Assembly (NCBI GenBank): GCA_015143295.1
Contig: JABCRI010001479.1
Location: 28,020 to 92,019 of the forward strand
DNA: 64,000 nt
Direction of reading: 5' to 3'
Origin: Tetracentron sinense
Taxonomy: Eukaryota > Streptophyta > Magnoliopsida > Trochodendrales > Trochodendraceae
The notes under the pieces are model-generated. The model made no database searches and was not told where the DNA came from. It saw only the letters and a program-made list of their open reading frames with translations. Positions within the stretch are counted from its first letter, which is position 1, and each line of letters begins with the position of its first letter. This document shows, piece by piece, positions 1-11,586 of the stretch. Both the position numbers and the translations under genes were made by a program.

Positions 1-990
1 GGCTGATTTGGATGGAGCGACGACAGAACTCTCCTGGGCAGAGGGGTCGAAATGAACTTCAATTAAAAATTTATAATCAAACTGAATTTAAATAAATTGA
101 ACTATTCATCAAAAACTCTTAACTGTTGAGATAAACTAAACATAAATCTTTCATGAAGTCAATTACAATCTCCTTGGAATTCAAATAAATACTAAAAACC
201 AAATTCAATAGTAAGGCCATCGATCAAGATCCCGATCTTCTTTGGGATGATCACCTGCTGTTTCTTCAATGTACTATTCCTCTTCCCATGGTCCAGATGC
301 ACAAATATTAAATTCACAACCTGTCGATAATAAAATTATCGGTTGAGTAACAAAGTCGCTCCGTGTATATAATAACCCTGTTGCCCAAGGTTTGGACCTT
401 AGAGGGGGGGTGAATAAGGTTTATGACAATTTAAAATTCTTCGTATTCCTTTAGGCGGAATTTCAATTATACTAATTAAAAGAGAATGAAAATTTAACAA
501 TACTACACACACAATGCAAAGCAATAAAGTAAAGAGAATGCAAACAAAAGGAATTTGTTCTCAAGGTTCGGCAACCCGCCTAAGTCCCTCACGTTTCTCG
601 AAAAATTTACCGTTCTCAATGATCGATCAACCATAGAGTGCCGATTGATCGGCATTGGTGGTGCCGATGATCAGCGTCAGTTTTTTTTTTTCAAAAGTCT
701 TTTGCTACTTTTTTGATAGTTTAAATTTCAAGTAATTAGATCATTAAAAGGGGCTAAAATGAACAAAATAATATAGTTTCTACTTCTAGACATCTCATAT
801 TAATTTCCATAAGAATGCATAGCATTAAAATCAATTACACTTTTCTAGGAAATTCATAAATATAGCTCGAATGTTAAGAAAATAAACTCGGGTCTCTACA
901 GCGTGTCTTTGATTTGATTTGTTCCTTTTATTTTTAACAGTTATATGACATCACATGTGATTCACAGAACACACATCATACTACGCATGT
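1..990. repeat. LTR-retrotransposon-like remnants, no gene
   Basis: No credible coding region. Around 380-420 there is a leader-like stretch (gacctta followed by a G run and tgaataagg) of the kind seen just inside many plant Copia elements, and the rest is AT-rich non-coding DNA. I see no matching LTR pair or target duplication, so this is called a remnant only. Confidence 0.3.
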
Positions 991-999
991 ATCGATCAC

Positions 1000-1890
1000 A
1001 TCAACTAGAGAATGGTATGCGTTGCAAATATCAGAGCTAAGATCTGCGTATTAAAGAATGCTGACCCATACACTGTTAATTATGGTGTGTATCTCACTTG
1101 AATTATTTGGGTATGATCTTTCCATTGCGTGTTTTGCACGCGAAAAAGAGATGTATATTGTTCAATCAGACTTATTCTTTGACATGTGATGAAGAATAGA
1201 ATTACCAAAAGGGCGTTGTATTATATTGAGGACCATTTCAAGAAGACGAGTGTGTGATGGGCAGTGGTCTCCTACGTCAACTCAACCCCAAAATCACTCC
1301 TACCCATCAAAGTGAGGATCCAATTGAGACAGTAACCATTGTTTCAGCCTGCCTTGAATCCCAAATATATTTAAGGCCGAGATTAAGATGTTTTGTGTCC
1401 TCTTTCTAGGTACTCTTTGTCAATTTTCCATAAGAACAATTCAGTTTCAATCATAGGACTGGCCTAACATTTATATCGTTGAAGCCTATGGACATGACCA
1501 CAAATATGGAAACCCTAACCCGACCAATAAGAGAATCTGAAGATTACATGATTTAAGGATCAAGTAAATATAATTTTTTATTTATTTAAATAGATTCAAT
1601 CCATTTTGTCAAGATCATCTCATATTTTATATTTCTCAAGTATAGATCTAAGTATCAAGAACATAATATCATAAATCATTTATTATGATATAATATGAGA
1701 TCAAGAACAATATACCTTACAAAGCTTCTTAAGTGTTAAGCCTCCTATCAATGACATACAAGATCTCCTTTCTTGTTCATGGGTTTCCGTTGAATGAGAG
1801 AGATAAACCTTTTGATTTCTTCTGGCTTTTCTTTAGGATTTCTTTAATCGAATCTTTATTCAAGAAGTAGATCGCATACAGGTCTTGATC
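1000..1890 (+). repeat. dispersed repeat X, copy 1
   Basis: About 890 bp that recurs in the same orientation at about 30455-31335, with a shorter piece near 58240-58500. Shared landmarks include ttattctttgacatgtgatg, gaggaccatttcaagaa and ctaacccgac. No open frame is present. It is probably an LTR or other non-coding part of an old retroelement. The two long copies are clearly diverged but collinear. Confidence 0.55.
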
Positions 1891-2911
1891 CCCTAATCTT
1901 TAATAGATCATGATCTATATAATAATCCCTCAATCAAGACTCATATTTAATTAGTTGGAACTCAAAAAGAATTTAATTATGATTAACTTTCATCCTAATT
2001 AATTAAACGAAAGAGAATGAGGAGAACTTAGTAAATGATATCTCAAAAAAGGTGTTTTGATATGTAGAAAAAATAGACTCGTGATGGTTACAAAACAAAA
2101 GCCACTTTAACTGTTCTTTTTAATTCTGGTTAACAACTTTAATATTTAGAGCTAATATTTTTTTTTTCAAAGAACAAAATTAGATGGTTGAAATCTAAGG
2201 GTTAGTGAGTTTCAATCACATTTAAGATGTATTAAAAAAGACACGTATTAGACGTGTAGGATGCTACCGGACTCCTTAGAGTTCAGTTACAAGTTGATAG
2301 AATTAAGAGTCAAAAATAAAATAAGGACATGTTTTTTGCACAGTTGATAAGGACATTTTTGTTTACGAATATTTTGCTTGTTTACAAAAAGGGTGCAAAT
2401 CCTCTCCAGTGATAACCGGATGTGGCACATCCGGTTATCACCCCTAGAGGTCGCCACGTGTCTCCTTTGACACCCCTTAACCATGGCCGTAGGCCTGTCA
2501 AAAAATCCCGGTTGGAAGGGTACCCGGCCCGGCCCAGCCCTTCAAAACCCGTCCCAACCCGGCCCTACTCCAGCCCTTGGGCCGGGTTGGGCCAAAAATT
2601 TGCCAGCCCGCCTCTAATAGGGCTGGGTCTGATCACGCCCCAGCCCGACCCTTCCAAGCCCGGCCCATCCCGAGCGCCACTATACCATAAGTGTGGCATA
2701 TAAGCGGAGGTATTAGTTTTAATTTTAAGTTTATTATGTTATACAATTTACATATATACCCTTCTTAACGTTTCTTTAACGAATTTAATCCGGGGTTAAA
2801 AACGTAATATCACAATTAATTTTATATATATACTCAATTCAACCCTAACCCTAAATCTCAGTTCTTACGAATCGCCTCTCTCCGATCGTCTCTCCGATCA
2901 TCTCTCCCTGA

Positions 2912-2914
<3 letters not shown>

Positions 2915-2956
<42 letters not shown>
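2915..2956. repeat. (CT)n microsatellite
   Basis: About 42 bp of almost pure CT dinucleotides inside the 5' non-coding part of the hAT element. Confidence 0.9.
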
Positions 2957-2960
<4 letters not shown>

Positions 2961-3670
2961 CTCAGACTCTCAGTCTCTACAGGCTACACCTCTACTCTCT
3001 CAGACTCTCGACTCTCAGTTCTCACGCTCATCTGAGAGCCTGCTGCGAACTCGACTGTGCATCACTGAGTCCTCCATAGTTCGCCGGACCAAATCTCGAG
3101 AATGCCGGAACTGAAACTCCGTTTGGCTGATCAATAAACGGGAACTCGACTGTGCTACTGTCACGACCACGGCTCCTCTGAGATTTCTGTTACTGTTACG
3201 GCCAAGGCTCCACTGAGATCTCTGCTACTTTCACGGCCACCGGGACACGGCTCCTCTGAGATCTCTGCTGCTGTCACGGACTCACGGCCACGGCCACGGC
3301 TCAAGCTCAAGTCTGGAGTCTGGACCCTGCAGCCACGCCCCACGGCTCCATCGGTTAGGCCAGTTCACAGCTACATCGGTTAGGCTATCACTACCACCAC
3401 TTCTATTTTTGTTCAGGCTTCCAAGTCCCTAACCCCCTAACCCTTAGAAAATTCTAAAACCCTAATTTCGAAACCCTAACCCTAGAAAAATTTAGAAACC
3501 CTAACCTAAGTAGTTCATACCCTAAACCTTTAACAAATTCTGAAATCCTAATTTCGAAACCCTAACCCTTAGAAAATTCTGAAACCCTAATTTTCCCTGA
3601 ATATTATTTAGTTTGATAATTATTTATTATAAAACCCTAACCCTTGAATATTGTTTAGTTTGAATCGTCT

Positions 3671-4006
3671 GATAATCTGTTTCAATTTTTTCTGTTCTGA
3701 AATCTTAGTTTGATAATCTGATTTTAAAGTTTAGTTTGATTTGATAATTTGATAATCTGCCAATACTCTGATTTGATAATCTGATTCCACTTTGATCTGA
3801 TTTGAGTTTAGTTTCTATTCTATTAATCTGATAATCTGATAATCTGATTTGAATAATCCATAATATTAGTTTTGTTTGATTTGATAATTTGATAATCTGT
3901 TTCAATTTTTTCTGTTCTGAAATCTTAGTTTGATAATCTGATTTTAAAGTTTAGTTTGAGTTGATAATTTGATAATCTGCCAATACTCTAATTTGATAAT
4001 CTGTTA
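3671..4006. repeat. direct repeat in hAT 5' region
   Basis: A block of about 116 bp starting gataatctgtttcaattttt at 3671 recurs at 3891, 220 bp downstream. The sequence between is rich in the motif TGATAATCTG. Degenerate aaaccctaa motifs occur upstream (3430-3650); they are too irregular to be telomeric. Confidence 0.7.
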
Positions 4007-4063
4007 ATATTCTGTTAATCTTAGTTCATATCCTAAGTTTAATTTAATTTTTATTAGGCTAAA

Positions 4064-6150
4064 ATGTCAACTCCCGGTACTAGTAGTAATGCCAGTTCTC
4101 CTTTAGTTGATTTAACTCATACCGAGGACCCTAGAATTGTGGAAGTTAGAGAGGGGAACATAACAAATCCCGACCCTCTTCATCCATCACCCTCTTCCTC
4201 ACAGCCAGAGACTGAAGATCCTCAACCCATTAAAAAAAGATCTAAAAATGCCTCAATAATTTGGGATCATTTCACCCAAAAGACAGTAAGTAGAAAAGGA
4301 AAAGATGGACAAAAAAAAAATGTACGTGTTGCTGTATGTCACCATTGTAAAATGGAATTGGATAATAGTGTTAAAAATGGAGTCGATCATATTAAAAGAC
4401 ACCTAGAATCGACCTGTAAGAAAAGGCCAAACCTTGACCCTACACAACCACTCATGACGTCTTATAAAGATAGTGGTCCTATGGCCCATAAATTTGACCC
4501 AAAGTTGTGCCGAGAAGCACTTGCATTAATGATTATTCAACATGAGTATCCATTTAATATAGTTTCTCATGAAAGTTTTATTTATTACAGTAGTGTACTA
4601 CAACCTCTATTTAAGATGGTGTCACGTAACACCATCAAGTCTGATTGTATGGAAATTTATAAAAAAGAAAAATTAAAAATGTTAACATTTTTTTAAAGTA
4701 ATTTATCGAAAATTAGTCTCACGTCTGATATGTGGACATCCAACCAAACATTAGGATATATGGCTATAACAGCCCATTATATTGACTCTGATTGGAACCT
4801 TAAAAAAAGAATAATTAACTTTATTAATGTTGATCCACCCTACACAAGGTTGACTTTAACTGAAACTATTAAATCAAATTTAATAAAATGAAAAATTTCT
4901 GAAAAAATATTTAGTTTAGTTTTAGACAATTGTAGTACCAATGATTATATTGTAAGAGTTATGAAAACTCATCTTACTAGAAAAGAAGCCCTTCCATTTG
5001 AAGGTAAGTTATTTCATATGCGTTGTTCTGTACATATCCTCAACCTTATTGTACAAGATGGGTTGAAAGAAATAAACCCGATTATTCAAAATATTCGGGA
5101 ATCAGTAAAATTTATTAATAATTCAACAACACGTACACATAAATTTCGAGAACTTATTAGTGAATTAGGGTTAAATAATGTTAAGGGGTTACCCCTCGAT
5201 GTTTCTACGAGATGGAACTCCACCTATCTTATGCTAGAGGCTGCATTAGAATTTAGAGAAGTTTTTGCTTGATTAGAAATAATAGACTCAAACTATAAAT
5301 GTAATCTTTTAGATGATGAATGGTATCAATCAAAGATAATATGCGAGCTTTTACAAAATTTTTATGAAGCTACAAATATATTTTCTGGAACTAAATACCC
5401 AACTATACATTTATTTTTGGAAGAAGTGGTTAAGATACATATTGAATTAATGGAGAAAATACATGGTGAAAATCATTTCCTCTGCGATATAGCTAAAAAA
5501 ATGAAAGTAAAATTTGATAAATATTAGGAAGATTATAATCCGATTTTTGAACTTGCTATAATTTTGGATCCTCAACATAAACAATTGTATTTAGAATATG
5601 TTTTGAGAAATTATTTGGGGATAGTGATATAGCGAAGACACGAAAGGATAGAGCCCTTAAGAATCTTAAAGACTTGTATATGGAATATAGTGCTAAATTT
5701 AGTACCCCTAATGTCTCGAAGTCAAGTAGGGAGAATATTGTTGTAAAAAGTTCAAAGAGAAAAAATGAAGATTTCTTGAAATTTGAAGAAGAAATGAGTC
5801 AAATTACTGATTTAGAAATAAGATCAGAATTAGATTCGTATTTGGAAGAGCCAAGAGATAAATTTGACGAGTTAGATATATTACTTTGGTGGAAATTAAA
5901 TTCAAAAAAGTATCCAATTTTATCAATGGTGGCTCGTGATATTTTAACAATTCCAGTGACAACCGTAGCTTCTGAGTCTGCATTTAGCACTGGAGGAAGG
6001 GTACTTGACCAGTTTAGAAGTTGTTTAAAACCAGACATTGTAGAAGCCTTAGTTTGTTGTCAAGATTGGATTCGTACAACTAAACAAAGTGAGTTAGACT
6101 CGATAGAAGTGTCAAAATTAGATATATTAATGGATGATATAAATATTTAA
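4064..6150 (+). pseudogene. hAT-family transposase, frameshifted and with stops
   Basis: Three open segments in order encode a hAT transposase. Residues 1-210 (4064-4696) contain a BED zinc finger: CHHC near residue 92 followed by an HIKRH..C pattern. The middle segment (4961-5272) has the RNase H-fold hAT core with DVSTRWNSTY. The last (5674-6150) is the C-terminal dimerisation region with SESAFSTGGRV and about 158 residues. Between them are a frameshift at a T run near 4690 and in-frame stops near 4888 (TGA), 5270 (TGA) and 5525 (TAG), plus a probable frameshift near 5600. The family cuts and pastes DNA in the nucleus; this copy cannot make a full protein. The start at 4064 is the first ATG after non-coding repeats. 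Confidence 0.88.
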
Positions 6151-6876
6151 ACATATTTTAAATTATGTTTTATATAGTTTTATTACTCTATTTGTTTATC
6201 TATATTATGTTTTGTTACGTATTATTATGCCTAACTGTCACTAACAAGGGAATATTTTTTTTTTTAACTCTGCCATTGCTTTTTTTTTTTTGCAATGCCG
6301 GTCCCAAGCCCGGATAAAAGAAGAGGGTATCCATTTCCTTGTTAGGTTGATAGTCGGTGTAAAAAAAAATCTTGTCATCCCAAATGACAAAAAAATTCCC
6401 GCTCTTTCTTGGCCCTTTGGCCCGGCCCCGGCCCTTGAGGGCTGGGCTAGGGCCCAATCAATCCCGGCCCTTGAAGGGCTAGGGCCCTACTCTTATAGGG
6501 AAGGGTAGGGGTAGGGCTAGGGCTGACCCCGGCCCGGCCCCAACCTGGCCCTTTGACAACCCTAACCATGGGTAAGGTTCACCCACCCCTAGGATTCACC
6601 CACCTATTTTTGGTTTTTTTTAAAAAATATCAATTCTATTTTTAAAATTAAAAAACTGTTTTTAAAGTTTTTTTAATATTAAAAACAATTTTTTAATTTT
6701 AAAAATAGAATTAATATTTAAAAAAAAAATCAAAAATAAGTGGGTGAACCCTAGGGATGGGTGAACCTTACCCACGGTTAAGGGGTGTCAAAGGAGACAC
6801 ATGGCGACCTCTAGGGGTGATAACCGGATGTGCCACATCCGGTTATCACTGGAGATGATTTGGCACCTACAAAAAC

Positions 6877-7009
6877 ACCCCATCTCATCAAAAGGCGTGT
6901 TTTGGGGAGCTTCGGAAACGTTGAACCGTTTACCACGAGATCTCGGTTGATAGTTAATCTCAACTAATAAATAAAGAAATTAACTAATTATATTTTAAAG
7001 ACTCCTAAT
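6877..7009. other. short spacer, nothing recognised
   Basis: AT-rich spacer between the family 1 MITE and the next MITE. No coding or structural signal seen. Confidence 0.5.
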
Positions 7010-7252
7010 CATCTCCATTGTAACCGGAAGGACTCGGGGGAATCTAGTTACGCCACTGACGTTGCCATGTGTCCTTAAGGGTTTTTAGAAAAAAAAAATT
7101 AACCCTGAGGGTCAGTGAATTTTAACCGGGGTTAAATTTCTTTTTTAATATTTTTTATATGTGGGTGAATCTTAACCACAGTTAAGAGCTATCAAAAGGG
7201 ACACATGGCAGCGTCAGTGGCCTAACCCGACTCCCAATTGGAGAGAATCACG
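7010..7252. mobile_element. MULE-like MITE, family 3
   Basis: The arms are inverted. The left reads CTCCATTGTAACCGG and then gccactgacg, and the right mirrors it with cgtcagtggc and then CAATTGGAG. The interior shares the gttaaga/cacatg core of the other MITEs here. No clear target duplication was found, so the termini are approximate. Confidence 0.6.
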
Positions 7253-7389
7253 AGTCTATTTTAAATTACAATAGAACTTGAATCTAAAACTGTGGAAACC
7301 AAACCTAGTTGTAGCAAAGAGGCCACGGGTTGACGAGGAGTATAGTCTTGCACGTACGCCACCCATTATTCAACAAGATGTAGTGTGCT

Positions 7390-7605
7390 TTGAAAAGTAT
7401 TGGAGGCGAAGACAAATATGTCCTCCTCTCGAGTCAGTGTAGTTTTGTACTTTTGTCAATTGCGGAGGTGAATGAAAGGTATGGGAAGACCCGTTTGGAC
7501 TTAGCTTTAGGACTTTTCAATGCCCGGGAAATGAGTAGGAAGTGCAGAACAAGGTTGGTCTGGGAATTGAGGGCTACCATTTCTAACTCTTGGTGCCAAT
7601 CAACT
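7390..7605 (+). other. upstream block duplicated with gene E
   Basis: This matches 59530-59755 upstream of gene copy E (for example gaaatgagtaggaagtgcag and gggaattgagggc), so it belongs to the duplicated unit that carries the EF-hand/ZZ genes. Short open frames on both strands are not conserved between the copies, so no coding region is called. Confidence 0.6.
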
Positions 7606-8272
7606 ATGGGCGGAGCCCGGGGCACGTTCCACCCTTAAACTTTTGAAAAACAAAAAAAGAAATTATGAATTATAGGGCACGGCCATGGGCAAGAGCGGAG
7701 CAGGAGGGCATGTACCCCCTTAAACTTTTTATCTTAAAAAAGGTTATTGTTTAATAAGAGCCATGGGGGCACGGAAGCTGTCTCCCTAAACTAAAAGAAA
7801 ATTATATTTTGATAAGGCATAGCCATAAAGCATGGGGAAATTGCCCCACTTAAACTTATGAGAATTATTTTATTTTATTTTATACTATGTTGCTTAAAAT
7901 ATTTTGGGACATAGTTATAGGACAAGTGAGCAACTGTTTCGTGGACTTAAAACAAACAAATTATACTATCGTAGTTAATTATTTAATAGAACATAGTAAT
8001 GGGCAAGGGAAACAAATGTTCCCTTAACTTTTGATTTTTTTTTTATTTTTTATACTATGATATTAAATTATTTAACAATACATAACCTCGGGACAAGAGG
8101 ACACTAGGCCCCATAAACAAAGAGAAGCAAAATATATATATATAGTCATCAATAAAAAAAAATATGAAGGGCTAAACCCTGAACCCCAATCCCTAGACCC
8201 AGAATATTTAGCACCCACCTAATCATTCTTTATAAATCTATCAACAGCTACTAACATTTTCCGCCTCTGCAT
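7606..8272 (+). mobile_element. insertion upstream of gene A, repeats with GGGCGGAGC motif
   Basis: The corresponding place upstream of copy E (59750-59765) lacks this stretch of about 665 bp: there, ccactcaata runs straight into actaaattt. Here the flanks are atcaac and ttcaatgac, consistent with a short TCAA duplication. Inside are degenerate repeats containing gggcggagc, ccatgggcaagag and ccccttaaacttt. A reverse-strand relative lies at 62530-62750. Probably a non-autonomous element; class unknown. Confidence 0.5.
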
Positions 8273-8417
8273 TCAATGACTAAATTCAGACACCCGCCTT
8301 TCCACGTTTACTGTTCATACACATGACAAACACTTTCTCAACTATTCCCTTAACCCGTCATTGATAGTAAATACTTGCAGCCAAACAGGTATGATATTAC
8401 CATCCATATCTCTCTAG
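8273..8417 (+). other. conserved upstream element of the EF-hand/ZZ units
   Basis: The sequence acacccgcctttccacgttt through tacttgcagccaaaca also occurs upstream of copy D (36760-37110) and copy E (59767-59855). It contains a splice-acceptor-like TTGCAG followed by CCAAACA. It may be a 5' non-coding exon boundary, a promoter segment, or the end of the preceding unit. Confidence 0.5.
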
Positions 8418-8430
8418 CTATTATATATAG
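8418..8430 (+). promoter_or_regulatory. TATA box of gene A
   Basis: ATTATATATAG lies about 45 bp before the ATG at 8470, followed by a GA-rich leader (agagagagagaga) ending at the start codon. Confidence 0.5.
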
Positions 8431-8469
8431 TAAGCCTTTCCTTGATAAAATTTTCAGAGAGAGAGAGAG

Positions 8470-8940
8470 ATGAATGAGATACGCGAAGCAGCACTAGCTC
8501 ATTATTATGCCGGGTCTGAAGAGGTTAAGCAGCTAGCAGGGAGTTTTTTCCGTTTCATGGACATTGACGGAGATGGAAGAATAAGCGTATGGGAGTTCGA
8601 GGAATTCCTAAAGCAGAGAGGATATAGAGTGAATTATAATGACTTCTTCATTGAACTAGACAACGACCGCAACGGCTCTCTGGATTTCTATGAGGTCCTT
8701 GTTCTCTACTACATTGTTAAAACGAAGAGGGGGTCTTGCAGACAATGTAATGCTCTGCTGAGGGGACAGTATGTTACTTGCGTCACATGCTTCGACTCCT
8801 GCAATGAGAGCTACGATCTTTGCTCCACTTGTTCTTATAGCTATGGAAGATCTAACCACAACCACTACTCTTTCTTGGATAATTACGCAATGCTCATGAC
8901 CAAGAAGGGCTCTTCTTCTGCGGCTGCAAGCGCAAATCCG
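8470..8940 (+). CDS. gene A exon 1: EF-hand pair plus ZZ zinc finger protein
   Basis: Encodes 157 residues. EF-hand loop 1 is DIDGDGRISVWE at residues 31-42 and loop 2 is DNDRNGSLDFYE at 64-75; both keep the acidic positions and the final Glu needed to bind calcium. A ZZ-type zinc finger follows: C90-x2-C93, C104-x2-C107, C118-x2-C121 and H130/H132, with the typical YDLC. The exon ends at CCG before GTACGT in phase 0. In-phase exons at 14948-15037 and 17714-17815 complete a protein of about 220 residues with a hydrophobic C-terminus. A calcium-responsive adaptor is inferred from the domains only; no named relative was identified. It is the only undamaged first exon among five copies. The start is supported by the matching MDEM/MKEM starts in copies C and D. 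The true mRNA may differ because the zinc-finger exon of copy B lies in the intron. Confidence 0.8.
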
Positions 8941-9272
8941 GTACGTACTAATAAGGCCATAGCTTCGATGTTAAGTTAACAAGGCAAAGGGTTGTTGGTA
9001 GGGCTGTCAATCCGGCCCTTTGATGAGGGGGCTCGGCCCCATCCGGCCCTTCAAAGCTCAAAAAATAGAGGGCTTTTCCCCCTTCATAAGGCCCATGGGC
9101 TGGACTAGGCCCAATTTTGGAAAGCCCTCATACTTGAGGGTCAGGTTAGGTAAGCACATGGCCTGGCCTGGCCTGGCCTGGCCCGACCCTTCATTCTATA
9201 TGTTATATCATATATAATATTTTGTATAATATAATAACTTATAAAGACTTATTAAAACCTAAGAAGCAACCA

Positions 9273-9436
9273 TTGGGGGTGTAGCCTAAGTGGTCGAAGG
9301 ACGAACTATAAACCCGGAGGTCTTGAGATCGAATCTGGGTTGCCCTAAATATCGGATGTATGAGTTGGAGGTTTACCTATACATCACGTGGGACTAGTCT
9401 GATTCTGGGACTAGTATACCCATGTTTACCAAAAAA
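9273..9436 (+). mobile_element. tRNA-derived SINE
   Basis: A tRNA-like head has box A (tagcctaagtggtcgaagg, 9282-9300) and box B (ggtcttgagatcgaatc, about 9321-9337), and the tail is an A run. Flanks with the core AAACCTAAGAAGC (from 9256) and AAACCTAAGAGGC (to 9450) look like a target duplication with one mismatch. This is not a functional tRNA gene because the 3' acceptor half is absent. Confidence 0.8.
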
Positions 9437-9790
9437 AAAACCTAAGAGGCGAAGCCTTATTCTGTGTATATATAGCATACTAATACTGTAGTAATATAGT
9501 CTAGTATCCTTCTAAGATCTTTCTAATATAAGTAATTTTTTTTTTTTTATATAAAAAATTTAACAGAGGCTAAGACTTATTGTGTGTATGTGTAACAGAC
9601 TAATAGTGTGGATTCTTCCTAAGATCTTTTAATGTTACCACTTGTAAGTTGAAATATTAAAAAAATATATCATTATGCTAATACTAACTGTTGTGCAAGA
9701 TTTTACCACATTTCCTTCCGGGTCGGGCCGTGTGGAGGAACAACGCTAAAATGACCTTTATGGTCTCACTGGTTGACTAAGAGTCGTCAC

Positions 9791-11248
9791 CTATTTATTT
9801 GGGGGAAATAAGACCCGAAAAGAATGGCCAAGGCTAGGGAGCCTGGAGGCCTGTGATGGTCAAAGGCATTAAGTGGAGCCTAGGGGGACTGACCCCATGC
9901 TCTGGAATGGACCAGAGGGTAAAGAAGAAGGGTGTGGAGCCAAAATTTTAGGGGAAGCTCAGAATGTCGGTAAACACATTACCGAAATTCTGGGTCTTCT
10001 CCAGATTTCACGAAATTCAGCAGAGTTTAGGGGGCCTGGGGGACTTAGAATGATCTTGGGTCTTAGGGGAGGACCCTGGGGACTGAGTTTGATCTTCGGA
10101 ATGGATCAGAAATACACAAAATATGGTCTAAAGCCACTGCAATGGAAGATTTCTAGAATGACAGTAAACACAGTACTACCATTCTAAAAATTTTCCAGGA
10201 ATCAAATTTACTCCCTTGGCTCTGAGCCATGGCACTTTCAGGGTGTTCCCTAAGGCTTAGGGATACTCTAGAATGCCTATGGGGTTTCAGACATGGCGAA
10301 TGAACAAGAAAAATGACATGTAGCCTGCCTTCTTCATGGGGTCCCCTATCCCATACATGGATGAGGTAGGGGATCCTACTATCCTTCTACAAAGATTTGA
10401 GCTCAGGTCCCTCCAAGTGGACCAAGTACACCAATCAGACGAAAATAAGACAGGGTCCTACCCTTCTTCTATTGTGCTTGGCAAGCTTCGAAGTGGTGTT
10501 GATAGTCCTACGGAGGCTTGGGGAAGATGACCATACAATGGAGGATAGCTAGGCTAGTCCTCAGATCTGATTCTTATGCCTAGAAGCCGAAATGGTAATG
10601 GAAGAGAGGTTTGGGTGTTTTTGGCATGGGTTGGAAGCCAAACAAGGCTAGGTATTTATAGAGCTAGAGGGATCATGGCACATGGGTAATTCAAGGGTGG
10701 TTTAGGTGAGGCAAAACGAACTCATTGGAAGTCAACCTTAGGGCTCAGGAAGGGTGCAACACTGCACTGCGCATAATTGCTGGAATGACAGTAAAACCAG
10801 TACCGTCATTTCCAGCTAAGGGTAAAAACTAAATGACAGTAATGTTATTACCTCTATTTCTGGATCTTTCTCATAAAAGGGCTTGCTTAGCATGGCCTGG
10901 CCTAGGTTTGGGATATTGTAGCATTATCACAAAATTAGTAATGTCGGAAATTGGATTGCCGACATTATTTGAATTTTCAAAATTTGAATTTTTGGCAGGC
11001 CCCAGGGTGGGTTAGGTTTGTGGGCCCATATTTGGGCCCAAGGGATGTCTGGTTGTGGATTTTAGGCCCTGGACCTTGGGTTTTGATTCTAACTGGGCCC
11101 TGGGCTCGGATTGAGTTTAGGGTTAGGTTAGGGTTGATATTAGGATTAGGGTTAGGACTAGGGTCAGGGTTAGGACTAAGTCAAGGTTAAGTCAGGGTAG
11201 GAATTGGAGCTTGAGAGAGGGCAATGGTGTAAAAATTGGGTGCTTACA
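9791..11248 (-). mobile_element. Tat-type LTR remnant
   Basis: Read on the minus strand it begins TGTAAGCACCCAATTTTTAC at 11248, the same start as the plus-strand LTR at 23659. It ends near 9791 with aataggtgacgactc, matching the aataggtggcgactcc junction at 27084-27098. The 11085-11200 part contains degenerate tagggttagg motifs. Open frames here are not protein-like. Confidence 0.6.
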
Positions 11249-11586
11249 CTAACAATTTAACGGTAATAAATGGGGATGTATTAATGCTATCAATCTAACG
11301 GTACCAAAACTACGTCATGTTGCTCTTTGAGTTACATTGTCCTCAAATCCAAATAAAGATAGAGGGTTGTATATGAGGTTGGCTATCAATTAATGTAGTT
11401 AAAATTGTTAAAGCATGATATTTTTTTTTTATTCTTTCGGCCCTTGCCAACCCTGGCCCTTGAGGGTAGGGCTTGGACTTATCTAGTTCTGGCTCTTCGA
11501 GTGCTAGGGCCTCACCCAGGTGAATGAGGGTCAGGCCCGGTAAGACCTAGGCTCTGACCTGACCCTTTGACAACCCTAGTTGTTAG

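Larger units (their letters stand above)
2490..6564 (+). mobile_element. autonomous-type hAT DNA transposon, decayed
   Basis: The left end TAGGCCTGTCAA and right end TTGACAACCCTA are hAT-like inverted termini, followed by GC-rich subterminal repeats (GGCCCGGCCC type) at both ends. The flanks read ACCATGGC (2480-2487) and ACCATGGG (6565-6572), a near-match 8-bp duplication displaced 2 nt from the left end. It lies inside the MULE-MITE of 2392-6867 and encloses a broken hAT transposase at 4064-6150. The 5' third holds a CT microsatellite and AT-rich direct repeats. Confidence 0.8.
2392..6867. mobile_element. MULE-type MITE (family 1, copy 1), split by a hAT element
   Basis: Terminal inverted repeats begin GGTGCAAATCCTCTCC on the left and GGTGCCAAATCATCTCC on the right (reverse complement). 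The flanks TACAAAAAG (2383-2391) and TACAAAAAC (6868-6876) form a 9-bp target duplication with one mismatch, as expected for Mutator-like elements. Each arm carries an almost perfect 33-bp palindrome with arms GTGATAACCGGATGTG at 2410-2442, repeated near 6818-6850. Without the internal hAT (2490-6564) the MITE is about 393 bp, like the 366-bp copy at 17021-17386. Confidence 0.85.
8999..11578. mobile_element. non-autonomous hAT element in intron 1 of gene A, with nested insertions
   Basis: It starts TAGGGCTGTCAA and ends TTGACAACCCTA, with 8-bp flanks GTTGTTGG (8991-8998) and GTTGTTAG (11579-11586), one mismatch. GC-rich hAT subterminal repeats occur at both ends. The interior is mostly later insertions: a SINE at about 9273-9436 and a minus-strand Tat-type LTR remnant at about 9791-11248. 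It lies 58 bp after the exon 1 donor. Confidence 0.82.

Noticed and set aside
3430-3650. Telomere-like aaaccctaa repeats, also at 23690-24010 and 11085-11200
   Set aside because: Irregular spacing and sequence; they lie in transposon DNA, not a telomeric array.
9280-9340. Possible tRNA gene
   Set aside because: Only A and B boxes with a SINE tail and target duplication; no complete cloverleaf acceptor end.
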